64,000 nucleotides of DNA from Pseudomonas sp. ANT_J12. Lineage in GTDB: Bacteria > Pseudomonadota > Gammaproteobacteria > Pseudomonadales > Pseudomonadaceae. This document shows positions 26,281 through 35,514 of this stretch, piece by piece. Position numbers and translations under genes: made by a program. The stretch's first letter is position 1. Each line of letters begins with the position of its first letter. The stretch is taken from positions 62,001-126,000 of the forward strand of contig NZ_VOBN01000011.1 in NCBI RefSeq assembly GCF_008370045.1, in the 5' to 3' direction. The notes beneath the pieces are model-generated. The model was not told the origin of the DNA. It made no database searches and worked only from the letters and a program-made list of their open reading frames with translations.

Positions 26281-27216
26281 ATGGCCAGCCAAGACATCAT
26301 TGCCCGCTCGGCCACCACCACCGTGCCGCCGTCGGCGCGTAATCAGGAAGAAGTGGCGAAGCTGATCGACACCACCAAGTGCATCGGTTGCAAGGCCTGC
26401 CAAGTGGCCTGTTCGGAATGGAACGAGTTGCGCGACGACATCGGCCATAACCTCGGCACCTACGACAATCCCCAGGACCTGACCGCTGAAACCTGGACCC
26501 TGATGCGTTTCACCGAGCACGAAACCGACGCCGGCAACCTCGAATGGCTGATCCGCAAGGACGGCTGCATGCACTGCGCCGAACCCGGTTGCCTGGCGGC
26601 GTGCCCGAGTCCTGGGGCGATCATCAAGCACGCCAATGGCATCGTCGATTTCGACCAGGACCATTGCATCGGCTGCGGCTATTGCATCACCGGTTGCCCG
26701 TTCAACATTCCGCGCATCTCGCAAAAGGACCACAAGGCCTACAAGTGCACGCTGTGCTCGGACCGGGTCGCCGTGGGCCTGGAACCGGCCTGCGTGAAAA
26801 CCTGCCCGACCGGCGCCATCGTCTTCGGCACCAAGGAAGACATGAAGGAACACGCCGCCGAACGGATCGTTGATCTCAAGAGTCGCGGCTTTGAAAATGC
26901 CGGTTTGTACGACCCGGCCGGGGTTGGCGGCACCCACGTGATGTACGTGCTGCACCACGCCGATACGCCGCAGATCTACGCCGGGCTGGCGAAAGATCCT
27001 GAAATCAGTCCATTGGTGGGCCTGTGGAAAGGCGTGAGCAAACCCTTGGGCCTGCTCGCCATGGGCTTGGCGGTGCTGGCGGGGTTCTTCCATTACGTGC
27101 GCGTCGGGCCGCAGATTGTGGAAGAGGATGAGCTGCCACCGATCAAAGACCCGGCGGTGCACGAAGTCGATCCATCGGTGCACACCTTCGATCCGCGCGG
27201 GGAGGACAGACCATGA
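26281..27216 (+). CDS. fdnH: Formate dehydrogenase beta (iron-sulfur) subunit
   Basis: This 311-residue protein starts on the base after the fdnG stop. Four ferredoxin-like Cys groups are visible (CIGCKACQVACSEWN, CMHCAEPGCLAACP, CIGCGYCITGCPFN, CTLCSDRV...CVKTCPTGA), binding four 4Fe-4S clusters that carry electrons from FdnG to the membrane. A single C-terminal membrane helix (LGLLAMGLAVLAGFFHYV, about 262-280) anchors it. The stop overlaps the start of fdnI (ATGA), so the subunits are translationally coupled. Confidence 0.96.
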   Translation: MASQDIIARSATTTVPPSARNQEEVAKLIDTTKCIGCKACQVACSEWNELRDDIGHNLGTYDNPQDLTAETWTLMRFTEHETDAGNLEWLIRKDGCMHCAEPGCLAACPSPGAIIKHANGIVDFDQDHCIGCGYCITGCPFNIPRISQKDHKAYKCTLCSDRVAVGLEPACVKTCPTGAIVFGTKEDMKEHAAERIVDLKSRGFENAGLYDPAGVGGTHVMYVLHHADTPQIYAGLAKDPEISPLVGLWKGVSKPLGLLAMGLAVLAGFFHYVRVGPQIVEEDELPPIKDPAVHEVDPSVHTFDPRGEDRP

Positions 27217-27863
27217 TCCGCAAGCAGATCCTGCGCTACACCGCCAACCAGCGGACCAATCACTGGCTGGTGGCGATTCTGTTTTTCATGGCCGCGCTGT
27301 CGGGGCTGGCGCTGTTTCACCCGGCGCTGTTCTGGCTGAGCAACCTGTTTGGCGGCGGGCCGTGGACGCGGATTCTGCATCCGTTCATGGGGGTGGTGAT
27401 GTTTGTGCTGTTCCTCGGCCTGGTGTTCCGCTTCTGGCGCGCCAACTACTTCATCCGCAACGATGGGCTGTGGCTCAAGCGCATCGACCGGGTGATCCAG
27501 AATGAAGAGGAGGGCGTGCCGCCGATTGGCAAATACAACCCCGGCCAGAAGTTGCTGTTCTGGACGTTGTTGTTGTGCATGTTAGGGTTGTTGTTCACGG
27601 GGTTGGTGATCTGGCGCGCGTACTTCAGCGTGTATTTCGGCATCACCACGATTCGCTGGGCCATGCTGCTGCATGCGCTGGCGGGGTTTGTGCTGGTGTT
27701 GAGCATCATCGTGCACATCTACGCCGGGATCTGGATCAAGGGCTCGATCAGCGCCATGGTCCACGGTTGGGTCAGCCGCGCTTGGGCGAAGAAGCACCAT
27801 GAGCTCTGGTATCGCGAAGTGACCCGCGACGAAGACCCCGATCGACCGATCAGAAAAGGATAA
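27213..27863 (+). CDS. fdnI: Formate dehydrogenase gamma subunit, cytochrome b556
   Basis: This 216-residue integral membrane protein has four hydrophobic helices. The haem ligands expected from E. coli FdnI are present at almost the same numbers: His17 (TNHWLV), His56 (ILHPFMG), His154 (LLHALAG) and His168 (IVHIYAG). It takes electrons from FdnH and reduces quinone, coupling formate oxidation to the respiratory chain. ATG 27213 overlaps the fdnH stop. Confidence 0.95.
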   Translation: MIRKQILRYTANQRTNHWLVAILFFMAALSGLALFHPALFWLSNLFGGGPWTRILHPFMGVVMFVLFLGLVFRFWRANYFIRNDGLWLKRIDRVIQNEEEGVPPIGKYNPGQKLLFWTLLLCMLGLLFTGLVIWRAYFSVYFGITTIRWAMLLHALAGFVLVLSIIVHIYAGIWIKGSISAMVHGWVSRAWAKKHHELWYREVTRDEDPDRPIRKG

Positions 27864-27867
27864 GCAC

Positions 27868-28794
27868 GTGGCGACGATTCTTGAGCCAGGCGAAATCGAA
27901 GCGGCGGCGAGTTCCCCGCCGTTTCTGCATTTGCCACCGCGTAACCTGTTCACCCTGCGAGCGCGGGGGCTGGAGCGTTTGGCCGAGGGCCATCCGCTGG
28001 CCGATTACCTGCGGCTGGTCGCCGGGTTGTGTCATCTGCAACAGGACATGCTCGATGACCTGCCGGTTGATGAGCTGCCCGACGCCGAACGGTTGAGCGT
28101 CTGCCAGCTGCACGGTTTGCCGCCGTTCGCCGCTGACAGTCTGGTGCGCGAGGCGGATTGGCTGCCGTTTCTGTACGCGCTGTTGCTGCGCTATAAGCCA
28201 CCGCCACAGCCTGCGGTCAAAAGTGCGATCAACACGCTGCTAGGGGCCAACCCCGGTGAGCTCAAGGCTTGGGCCGTTGCGTTGGTCAGCGGTCAATATT
28301 CGTTATTGCCCGCCGAAGTGGTGCCGTTTCTCGGCGCGGCCCTGCAAGTGGCGTGGAGCCACTGGTTGCTGGACACGCCGAACCTGGACCTCAAACCCGG
28401 CGACAGCCTCAGCCAATGCCCGGCCTGTGGTTCGCCGGCCATGGCGGGGGTGATTCGTCATCGCGGCAAGTTCAACGGTTTGCGTTATCTGGTGTGCTCG
28501 CTGTGTGCCTGTGAATGGCATGTGGTGCGGGTCAAGTGCGTGTATTGCGAGCAGAGCAAAGGCCTGGAATACGTCAGCCTCGACGATGATCGCCACGCGG
28601 CGGATCAGGCGCCGTTGCGTGCCGAAGTCTGCCCGGGGTGCAACAGCTACCTGAAATTGCTGTATCTGGAAAACGATGCTGAGGCTGAAGCCTTGTCCAC
28701 CGACCTGACCAGCCTGTTGCTGGACATGCGGCTGGAGCAAGAAGGTTATCAGCGCCTGGCGCCGAATCTGTTGCTAGCCCCCGGAAGCGAATAA
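27868..28794 (+). CDS. fdhE: Formate dehydrogenase accessory protein FdhE
   Basis: This 308-residue cytosolic maturation factor starts at GTG 27868 with AAAGGA upstream, 4 bases after fdnI. Its C-terminal half carries the CxxC pairs diagnostic of FdhE (CPACGSP, CSLCACEW, CVYCEQ, CPGCNSYLK), which coordinate iron in a rubredoxin-like way. FdhE is needed to mature Tat-exported formate dehydrogenases before export. The gene position inside the operon supports this. Confidence 0.95.
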   Translation: MATILEPGEIEAAASSPPFLHLPPRNLFTLRARGLERLAEGHPLADYLRLVAGLCHLQQDMLDDLPVDELPDAERLSVCQLHGLPPFAADSLVREADWLPFLYALLLRYKPPPQPAVKSAINTLLGANPGELKAWAVALVSGQYSLLPAEVVPFLGAALQVAWSHWLLDTPNLDLKPGDSLSQCPACGSPAMAGVIRHRGKFNGLRYLVCSLCACEWHVVRVKCVYCEQSKGLEYVSLDDDRHAADQAPLRAEVCPGCNSYLKLLYLENDAEAEALSTDLTSLLLDMRLEQEGYQRLAPNLLLAPGSE

Positions 28795-28845
28795 GCCCAG
28801 CGTCTACACTCAGGCGCGACGGTCCATTGCTTTCGGGTGCTGCTG

Positions 28846-30252
28846 ATGTCCAACCTGCGTCTGCCTTCCATCGACAGCCTATTGCGCCATCCGGCGTGCC
28901 AGCCGCTGGCCGAGCGCTATGGGCGCGAGGCGTTGCTCGCCAGTCTGCGACAGCTGCTGGATGACCTGCGCGAGCCGGTGTTGTCGGGGCAACTGGCGGC
29001 GGTCGAGATTGCGCCAGAAGTGTTGGCGGGCCGGGCCGGAGAACGGCTGGTTGCCCAGCATCGCAGCCATGTACGGCGGGTGTTCAACCTCACCGGGACC
29101 GTGCTGCATACCAACCTCGGACGGGCGTTGTTGCCGCAGGAAGCCATTGAAGCGGTGCAGATGGCGGCGCGTTATCCGATCAATCTTGAGTTTGATTTGC
29201 ACAGCGGCAAGCGCGGTGACCGTGACGATTTGATCGAAGGCCTCATTCGCGAGTTGACCGGCGCCGAAGCAGTCACGGTGGTCAACAATAATGCGGCTGC
29301 GGTGCTGCTGACCCTCAACAGCCTCGGCGCACGCAAGGAAGGCATCATTTCCCGGGGCGAGTTGATCGAGATCGGCGGCGCGTTTCGCATTCCCGACATC
29401 ATGGCCCGCGCCGGGGTGAAACTGGTTGAAGTCGGCACCACCAATCGCACCCACGCCAAAGACTATGAAGCCGCCATCGGCCTGCGCAGCGGGTTGATCA
29501 TGCGCGTGCATGCGAGCAACTACGCGATCTCCGGTTTCACGACCAGCGTGCCGACGGCCGAACTGGCCGAGTTGGCGCACAAGCATGCGTTGCCGTTGCT
29601 GGAGGATTTGGGCAGCGGCAGTTTGCTGGACTTGACGCGCTGGGGTTTGCCGGCGGAACCGACGGTGCGGCAGGCGTTGCTCGACGGGGCGGATATCGTG
29701 ACGTTTAGCGGCGATAAGTTGTTGGGTGGTCCCCAGGCCGGGCTGATTGTCGGGCGCAAGGATTTGATCGCGAAGATCAAGAAGAACCCGCTGAAACGGG
29801 CGTTGCGGGTCGACAAGCTGACGTTGGCGGCGCTTGAGGCGGTGTTGGGTTTGTACCGCGATCCGGATCGATTGGCCGAGCGCTTGCCGAGTTTGCGTCT
29901 GCTGACCCGGACTCAGGCTGACATCCTCGCCCAGGCCGAACGTCTGCAACCTTCATTGGCCCAACGGCTGGGTGATGGCTGGAACGTCAGCGCGGTGCCG
30001 GCGCTGGGCATGATCGGCAGCGGCAGCCAACCGGTGGCGCGGTTGCCGAGCGGGGCGTTGTGCCTGCGGCCGCTGGTGTCCAAACGTCTGCGTGGGCGGT
30101 TGTTGCTTACGCTGGAAACGGCATTTCGCACCTTGCCGATTCCGGTGCTCGGGCGCATTGACGATGACGCCTTGTGGCTGGACCTGCGGCAACTGGACGA
30201 TGAAGCGGCATGGCTGGCGCAACTCGATCAGTTGAACGGCGGGCAGGCGTGA
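28846..30252 (+). CDS. selA: L-seryl-tRNA(Sec) selenium transferase
   Basis: This 468-residue PLP enzyme is counted from ATG 28846; a GTG three codons upstream is also possible. It contains NLTGTVLHTNLGRALL, VNNNAAAVLL, SRGELIEIGGAFRIPD and the PLP lysine Lys291 in FSGDKLLGGPQAG (E. coli Lys295). SelA converts Ser-tRNA(Sec) to Sec-tRNA(Sec) using selenophosphate. It is transcribed with fdhE upstream (gap about 50 bases) and overlaps selB by 4 bases. selD is not in the window. Confidence 0.96.
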   Translation: MSNLRLPSIDSLLRHPACQPLAERYGREALLASLRQLLDDLREPVLSGQLAAVEIAPEVLAGRAGERLVAQHRSHVRRVFNLTGTVLHTNLGRALLPQEAIEAVQMAARYPINLEFDLHSGKRGDRDDLIEGLIRELTGAEAVTVVNNNAAAVLLTLNSLGARKEGIISRGELIEIGGAFRIPDIMARAGVKLVEVGTTNRTHAKDYEAAIGLRSGLIMRVHASNYAISGFTTSVPTAELAELAHKHALPLLEDLGSGSLLDLTRWGLPAEPTVRQALLDGADIVTFSGDKLLGGPQAGLIVGRKDLIAKIKKNPLKRALRVDKLTLAALEAVLGLYRDPDRLAERLPSLRLLTRTQADILAQAERLQPSLAQRLGDGWNVSAVPALGMIGSGSQPVARLPSGALCLRPLVSKRLRGRLLLTLETAFRTLPIPVLGRIDDDALWLDLRQLDDEAAWLAQLDQLNGGQA

Positions 30253-32153
30253 TCGTCGGTACGGCAGGGCACATCGACCACGGCAAGACGTTGTTGCTTG
30301 AGGCGTTGACCGGTCAGCACGGGGATCGTCGTCGTGAGGAGCGGGAGCGGGGGATGACCATTGACCTCGGTTATCTCTACGCCGCCTTGGAGCCGGGTGC
30401 GGCGTTGACCGGGTTTATCGATGTGCCGGGGCATGAGCGTTTCACCCACAACATGCTAGCGGGCGCGCAAGGGATTGATCTGGTGCTGTTGGTGGTGGCG
30501 GCGGATGACGGGGTGATGCCCCAGACCCGTGAGCATCTGGCGATTGTCGAGTTGCTGGGGATCCCTCGGGCGTTGGTGGCGATGACCAAGTGTGATCGGG
30601 TTGAGTCGGATCGGGTTGAGGACGTCCGGACGCAGATATCAAGGTTATTGGCGCCTGGACCCTTTGCCGGTGCGCCGTTGATTGCGGTGTCGAGTGTGAC
30701 GGGCGAGGGCGTTGAGACCCTGCGTGAAGCCTTGCTCGACGTGCAGAAAAACGTCCTTCAACGCAACATCCTTGGCGGCTTTCGCCTGGCGATTGATCGT
30801 GCCTTCAGCGTGGCCGGCGCGGGCATTGTGGTCACCGGCACGGCATTGTCCGGTGCCGTGAACGTGGGCGATACGTTGCTGCTCGGGCCGCAGGGGAAAC
30901 CGGTGCGAGTGCGGGGCCTGCATGCGCAGAATCAAGCGGCCGACACTGCTTTCGCCGGGCAACGAGTCGCGCTGAATTTAAGCGCCGATCGCTTGAATCT
31001 GGAGCACATCCACCGTGGCCAATGGTTGCTGGCCGAGTGGCTGCATGCTCCGACCCAGCGCCTGGACATCGAGATGCAACTGCTGCCCAGCGAAGCCACC
31101 GCATTCCAGCATTTCCACCCGGTGCACGTTCACCTCGGCACCCAGGACGTGACCGGGCGTGTGGCGTTGCTCGAAGGCCCAAGCCTGGCCCCCGGCGAGC
31201 GGATGTTCGCGCAACTGCTGCTGAACGTGCCGGTACACGCGGTGAAGGGCGATCCCTTGATCCTGCGCGACCAGAGCGCCCAACGCACGCTCGGCGGCGG
31301 CCGCGTGCTCGATCCATTTGCCCCGAGCCGCCAGCGCCGCAGCCCTGAACGACTGGCTCAACTGCAAGCCCTCGCCAGCACCGACAGCCTTGAAGCTGTC
31401 ATACCTGCGCTGTTGGCCCACAGCGACACAGGACTCGATCCGCAACGCCTGGAGCGCCAGTTCAACCGTCCTCGCGATAGCTGGGTCCTGCCCGGCGATG
31501 TCCGCCTGATCAACACCCGCCAAGGCCCGTTGTTGTTCAGCGCCGAACGCTGGGAATCTTTCAAGCCGCCACTGCTGGAACACCTTGCACGCTTCCACCA
31601 ACTGGAGCCCGACCAAATGGGCCCGGACCGCGATCGCCTGCGTCGGTTCTCTGGCTCCGCGCTGGACCGCACGACGTTCATCAGTCTGCTCGACGAATTG
31701 CTCGCCAGCGGCGCTATCGTCAGCAGCGGACCGTGGCTGCATCTGCCCGATCATCAAGTGCGCCTAAGTGCCGAAGACGAAGCTTTGTGGCAGCAATTAC
31801 AGCCGACATTTGAAGCAGCCGGTTTCAATCCACCGTGGGTGCGTGACCTGGGGCATGACGAAGTGGCAGTGCGCTTGCTGCTGCGCAAAATGGCACGGCT
31901 GGGGTTGCTGCACCAAGTGGTGCGCGACCTGTTCTACACCGACACGGTGTTGCGGCAATTGGCGGCTATGCTGATGCAACTGGCCGGGGAAAACCCGGTG
32001 ATCGAGGTTGTGGCGTTTCGCGATGCGGTAGGGCTGGGGCGCAAGCGCAGCGTGCAGATTCTTGAATACTTCGATCGGATCGGCCTGACCCGACGCCTCA
32101 GCGACCGTCGTCAGATCCGCCTCGACAGTGCACTGGCCCAGGCCAACGAATAA
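30249..32153 (+). CDS. selB: Selenocysteine-specific elongation factor SelB
   Basis: The 634-residue protein starts at GTG 30249, overlapping the selA stop (GTGA), with GGGCAGG just upstream; the extra upstream codons of the longer frame lie inside selA. N-terminal GTPase motifs are GTAGHIDHGKT, DVPGHERF and MTKCD. Elongation-factor domains 2-3 follow, then C-terminal winged-helix repeats (ending FDRIGLTRRLSDRRQIRL) that read the SECIS hairpin. It delivers Sec-tRNA(Sec) to the UGA in fdnG. The stop TAA is directly followed by the first base of tRNA-Sec. Confidence 0.96.
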   Translation: MIVGTAGHIDHGKTLLLEALTGQHGDRRREERERGMTIDLGYLYAALEPGAALTGFIDVPGHERFTHNMLAGAQGIDLVLLVVAADDGVMPQTREHLAIVELLGIPRALVAMTKCDRVESDRVEDVRTQISRLLAPGPFAGAPLIAVSSVTGEGVETLREALLDVQKNVLQRNILGGFRLAIDRAFSVAGAGIVVTGTALSGAVNVGDTLLLGPQGKPVRVRGLHAQNQAADTAFAGQRVALNLSADRLNLEHIHRGQWLLAEWLHAPTQRLDIEMQLLPSEATAFQHFHPVHVHLGTQDVTGRVALLEGPSLAPGERMFAQLLLNVPVHAVKGDPLILRDQSAQRTLGGGRVLDPFAPSRQRRSPERLAQLQALASTDSLEAVIPALLAHSDTGLDPQRLERQFNRPRDSWVLPGDVRLINTRQGPLLFSAERWESFKPPLLEHLARFHQLEPDQMGPDRDRLRRFSGSALDRTTFISLLDELLASGAIVSSGPWLHLPDHQVRLSAEDEALWQQLQPTFEAAGFNPPWVRDLGHDEVAVRLLLRKMARLGLLHQVVRDLFYTDTVLRQLAAMLMQLAGENPVIEVVAFRDAVGLGRKRSVQILEYFDRIGLTRRLSDRRQIRLDSALAQANE

Positions 32154-32249
32154 GGAAGGCAATCGCGCCCGGTGGTGCGGCCGGGCTTCAAACCCGGTGG
32201 GGGACGGCATCCGTTCCCGGGCAGGTTCGACTCCGGCTGCCTTCCGCCA
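32154..32249 (+). tRNA. selC: tRNA-Sec (anticodon TCA)
   Basis: This 96-base gene includes an encoded CCA. The acceptor arm pairs GGAAGGCA with TGCCTTCC (8 bp, typical for tRNA-Sec), followed by discriminator G and CCA (32247-32249). The anticodon loop CTTCAAA gives anticodon TCA, the T arm contains GGTTCGACTCC, and the variable arm is long (about 20 bases around GGACGGCATCCGTTCCC). It begins immediately after the selB TAA, so it is likely cut from the operon transcript. Confidence 0.95.
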
Positions 32250-32252
32250 ATT

Positions 32253-33140
32253 TCAGCGTGGCCCCAGTTCCTTGATCAGGAAATCAATGAACGTGCGGGT
32301 CTTCTGCGGCACCCGCCGTGCTGACGGGTAGACCGCGTTGATGGTGATCGGCGGCGCCTGCCATTCGCACAGCACCGGCACCAAACGACCGGCCGCCAAC
32401 GCGTCTTCGACGATGAAGTCCGGGAGCAGGGCGATGCCCATGCCGGCTTCGGCGGCCTGGGCCAGCAGGTCACCGTTGTTGGCGTGCAGCGGGCCGGTGA
32501 CGTTGACCCGTTGCGTGTCCTTGCCATTGCTCAGTTGCAAGCTGACGCCGCTTTGCAGATAGCCGTAGCTCAGGCATTGGTGGGCGGTCAGGTCCTTCGG
32601 CACCTGGGGTGTGCCGGCGCGTTTCAGATAGGCCGGTGAAGCAACCATGATTCGTGGCGCGGGGGCGATGAGGCGGGCGATCATCGATGAGTCCGGCATG
32701 CTCGCAATCCGCAAGGTCACATCAAAACCTCCGCGCACCGGGTCCACTTGCTGGTCACTCAGCACCAGCTGCAACTCGATGTTCGGGTGCTGCTCGTGGA
32801 ACAGCGGAATCAGCGGCCCCAAGCGGCGCAGACCGAAGGACATCGGCGCGTTGATCCGCAGCACGCCGCGTAACTCTCCAATACCATCCCGCGCCCGTTG
32901 CTCGGCTTCGTCCAGCGAAGCAATCAGTTCCCGTGCCGCGTCGTAATACTCGGCGCCAGCCTCGGTCAGGTGCAGGCTGCGGGTGGTGCGTTGCAGTAAT
33001 TGCACGCCGATGGCTTCTTCCAGCGCCTGAATCTGTTTGCTGACTTTGGAGCGCGGCACGTCCATTGCCCGGGCTGCGGCGGCGAAGCCGTTTTCACCGA
33101 CGGTGACGATAAACGCGCGCATGCATTCGATACGATCCAA
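32253..33140 (-). CDS. LysR-family transcriptional regulator
   Basis: This 295-residue protein uses the TTG at 33140 (MDRIECMRAFIVTVGENGF), preceded by GGGGA at a good distance; the extension to 33251 runs into the divergent promoter. The N-terminal winged helix-turn-helix has the LysR pattern FAAAARAMDVPRSKVSKQIQALEEAIGVQLLQRTTRSLHLTEAG, and the C-terminal effector domain follows. It is divergent from the YcaC-like hydrolase gene and probably controls it, as LysR proteins commonly do. It ends 4 bases from tRNA-Sec on the opposite strand. Confidence 0.88.
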   Translation of the reverse strand: MDRIECMRAFIVTVGENGFAAAARAMDVPRSKVSKQIQALEEAIGVQLLQRTTRSLHLTEAGAEYYDAARELIASLDEAEQRARDGIGELRGVLRINAPMSFGLRRLGPLIPLFHEQHPNIELQLVLSDQQVDPVRGGFDVTLRIASMPDSSMIARLIAPAPRIMVASPAYLKRAGTPQVPKDLTAHQCLSYGYLQSGVSLQLSNGKDTQRVNVTGPLHANNGDLLAQAAEAGMGIALLPDFIVEDALAAGRLVPVLCEWQAPPITINAVYPSARRVPQKTRTFIDFLIKELGPR

Positions 33141-33302
33141 TACTGTCCCCAATTTGGAATCAATGATTCCCGATTCTAGGGAATTGTTCCTTTTATCGCT
33201 AGCGCCTAAATTAGCCACAAGCCGGCAGCAAACAGCCTTCCAACGAAGCACGCAGCGGCTAACTCATTAAACACAACTCATCGACATCAAAAGGAACTCG
33301 CC

Positions 33303-33944
33303 ATGTCCATCCGTGAATTGCTCAACCCAACCAACTCCGCCCTGATCCTGATCGACCACCAGCCGCAGATGTCCTTTGGCGTGCAATCGATCGATCGCCA
33401 GACCCTGAAGAACAACACCGTGGCCCTGGCTAAAACGGCGAAGATCTTCAACGTACCGACCATCCTGACTTCGGTCGAGACCGAAAGCTTCAGCGGCTTT
33501 ATCTGGCCGGAATTGCTCGGCGTGTTCCCGGATCAACAGCCCATCGAACGCACCTCGATGAACTCCTGGGAAGACAAGGCGCTGGTCGCCGCAGTGAAGG
33601 CCACCGGGCGCAAAAAACTGATCATGGCCGCGCTGTGGACCGAGGTCTGCCTGAACTTCCCAGCGCTGGAAGCCCTGGCCGAAGGCTACGAGGTGTACAT
33701 CGTCACCGACGCGTCCGGCGGCACCACCAAGGAAGCGCACGACATGTCGGTGCAGCGGATGATTCAGGCCGGCGCGGTGCCGGTGACCTGGCAACAAGTG
33801 CTGCTCGAATACCAACGCGACTGGGCGCACAAAGAAACCTACGACGCGGTGATGGAACTGGTGCGCGAACACAGCGGCGCCTACGGCATGGGCGTGGATT
33901 ACGCCTACACCATGGTGCACAAGGCTCCGCAGCGGAAGGTTTAA
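33303..33944 (+). CDS. YcaC-like cysteine hydrolase (isochorismatase superfamily)
   Basis: This 213-residue protein has AAAAGGA upstream of the ATG. The isochorismatase-fold triad is visible: Asp18 (LILIDHQ), Arg83 in the position usually Lys (IERTSMNSW) and nucleophile Cys116 (LWTEVCLNF). Family members hydrolyse amides or isochorismate-like substrates; the YcaC branch has no proven substrate. A paralogue lies 2 kb downstream on the other strand with an OprD porin between, so the three probably serve uptake and hydrolysis of the same compound class, under the divergent LysR regulator. Confidence 0.85.
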   Translation: MSIRELLNPTNSALILIDHQPQMSFGVQSIDRQTLKNNTVALAKTAKIFNVPTILTSVETESFSGFIWPELLGVFPDQQPIERTSMNSWEDKALVAAVKATGRKKLIMAALWTEVCLNFPALEALAEGYEVYIVTDASGGTTKEAHDMSVQRMIQAGAVPVTWQQVLLEYQRDWAHKETYDAVMELVREHSGAYGMGVDYAYTMVHKAPQRKV

Positions 33945-34020
33945 ATAACGATCGTCCACCGGCCCTGAGCCAGGCTCAGGGCCCTTGTGGCAGCCCAATC
34001 CCGCGACCGCCGCGATTCCC

Positions 34021-34130
34021 TGTAGGAGCGAGGCTTGCCCGCGAAGGCGTCGTATCAGTCGCCATCATCATCGACTGACACACCGTCTTCGCGGCCAAGT
34101 CGGATCGCCGCACCGCTCGCGCCTACAGGG
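34021..34130. repeat. REPIN with degenerate right arm
   Basis: The left arm is TGTAGGAGCGAGGCTTGCCC. The right arm is interrupted (TTCGCGGCCAAGTCGGATCG ... CGCGCCTACAGGG), where GGCAAGCC became GGCCAAGTCGGATCG. It sits between convergent genes. Confidence 0.65.
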
Positions 34131-34141
34131 ACTTGTGAGAA

Positions 34142-35455
34142 TCAGAACGGCCCGAAGCTCAACGGGTACTGGACCACGACATAAACCCGGTCGATGTCAT
34201 CGCCCGCCTGGGCCGCGTTACCCCGGTGCGAGACATGGGACAGTTGCAGCGACAAGCCCTTGGCCGACCCTGACTGCACGACATAGCGCACATCGATATC
34301 CCGCTCCCAATGCTTGCCACCATTCCCTTGTTGCGGCACGTACTCGCCACTTTCCTCGTCGAACGGGTTATAGCCCCCGCCCTTGGGCGCGTGGGTGCCG
34401 TCGATGTTGCTGCCCCTTACATAACGGGTCATGAAGTTCAGCCCCGGAATGCCGAATTCACCCAAATCAAGGTCATAACGAGCCTGCCAGGAACGTTCAT
34501 GGGCGCCGTTGAAGTCGGCGTACTTGATCGAGTTGGCCAGGTAGATGGAGTCGCCACCGACGAAATCGAAGGGCGTATCACCGTTGATTTGCTGGTAGGC
34601 GAGGGTAAAGGCTTGGGCGCCGAGGGTGTATTTGCCCGACAGACTGTAGGCGGTGTTGTCGATTGCCCCCGCCAATGCCCGGCCGGTGTCCTGCGTGTGG
34701 TACAGGTTCGCATCGAGAAAAATATCAGACTGCTTGAGGTGCAGATTGCCGTAGTACTGGTGCCAGGTGTCGCTCAGTTCGGAGGCATACAACGCACCGC
34801 CCACCGGGCTGTTGGTGAACAGGTCGGCCCCCAGGAAAGAAATCCCGCCAGCCTCGGTGTTGGCGCCGTAACCGAAAAAATCGCCCTTGCCCGATGAACT
34901 GTCCTGGTTCTTGAACGCCGTGAAGTGCCCGGCCACCAGGTTGATGCCGTCGATTTCCCGACTGTTCATCAGAAAACCCGTGGCGTACTCCGGTTGCAGG
35001 CGTTTGTCCGACGTATCGAACACCGGGGTTTCTACGGTCATTTCACCGAATGCCAGGGTGGTGCGAGACGCCTTGACCTTGATCGCGCCGCCGCCACTGG
35101 AGTAGTTGCTGTCGCTGCGACCGTCATCATCCAGCGGCAGCAATCCAGTGCCTGAATGGCCTTTACCGCCATCGAGCTTGAGCCCGAAAAACCCGTGGGC
35201 GTCGAGGCCAAAACCAATCGCGCCATCGGTGAAACCGGATTCAAAGTTGCTGATAAACCCTTGAGCCCATTCGGCTTTGTAGCTTTTTCCAGAAGGCGAG
35301 GGCGTTCGATAGTCGCTGTTGAGATAGAAGTTGCGACTCAACACCCCGAGCGTCGCACCGTCCAGAAAACCTGTGGGCGCCGGTTCATCTGCCAGGGCCG
35401 TGCCGGTCAGCAGTATCGACAAGCACAGGCTGCGATTTAACAAAGAAGACATCAT
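34142..35455 (-). CDS. OprD-family outer membrane porin
   Basis: This 437-residue protein is counted from ATG 35455; longer starts pass through non-signal sequence. The signal peptide ends near GTALADE. OprD hallmarks are visible: GFLDGATLGVLSRNFYLN, KSYKAEWAQGFISNFESGFT, DAHGFFGLKLDGGKGHSGTG, and a C-terminus with aromatic Phe (YPLSFGPF) for barrel insertion. OprD channels admit specific amino acids or aromatic/aliphatic acids. It lies between two YcaC-like hydrolases, which suggests uptake of their substrate. Confidence 0.92.
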   Translation of the reverse strand: MMSSLLNRSLCLSILLTGTALADEPAPTGFLDGATLGVLSRNFYLNSDYRTPSPSGKSYKAEWAQGFISNFESGFTDGAIGFGLDAHGFFGLKLDGGKGHSGTGLLPLDDDGRSDSNYSSGGGAIKVKASRTTLAFGEMTVETPVFDTSDKRLQPEYATGFLMNSREIDGINLVAGHFTAFKNQDSSSGKGDFFGYGANTEAGGISFLGADLFTNSPVGGALYASELSDTWHQYYGNLHLKQSDIFLDANLYHTQDTGRALAGAIDNTAYSLSGKYTLGAQAFTLAYQQINGDTPFDFVGGDSIYLANSIKYADFNGAHERSWQARYDLDLGEFGIPGLNFMTRYVRGSNIDGTHAPKGGGYNPFDEESGEYVPQQGNGGKHWERDIDVRYVVQSGSAKGLSLQLSHVSHRGNAAQAGDDIDRVYVVVQYPLSFGPF

Positions 35456-35514
35456 GGGTTGATCACCACCAAGGCAGCGACTGCGCAAGCAAGTCACGCA
35501 GTCGCCGTTGTTGC

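Noticed and set aside
32154..32331. Small plus-strand frame over tRNA-Sec
   Set aside because: It overlaps a structurally complete tRNA-Sec and the end of the LysR gene.
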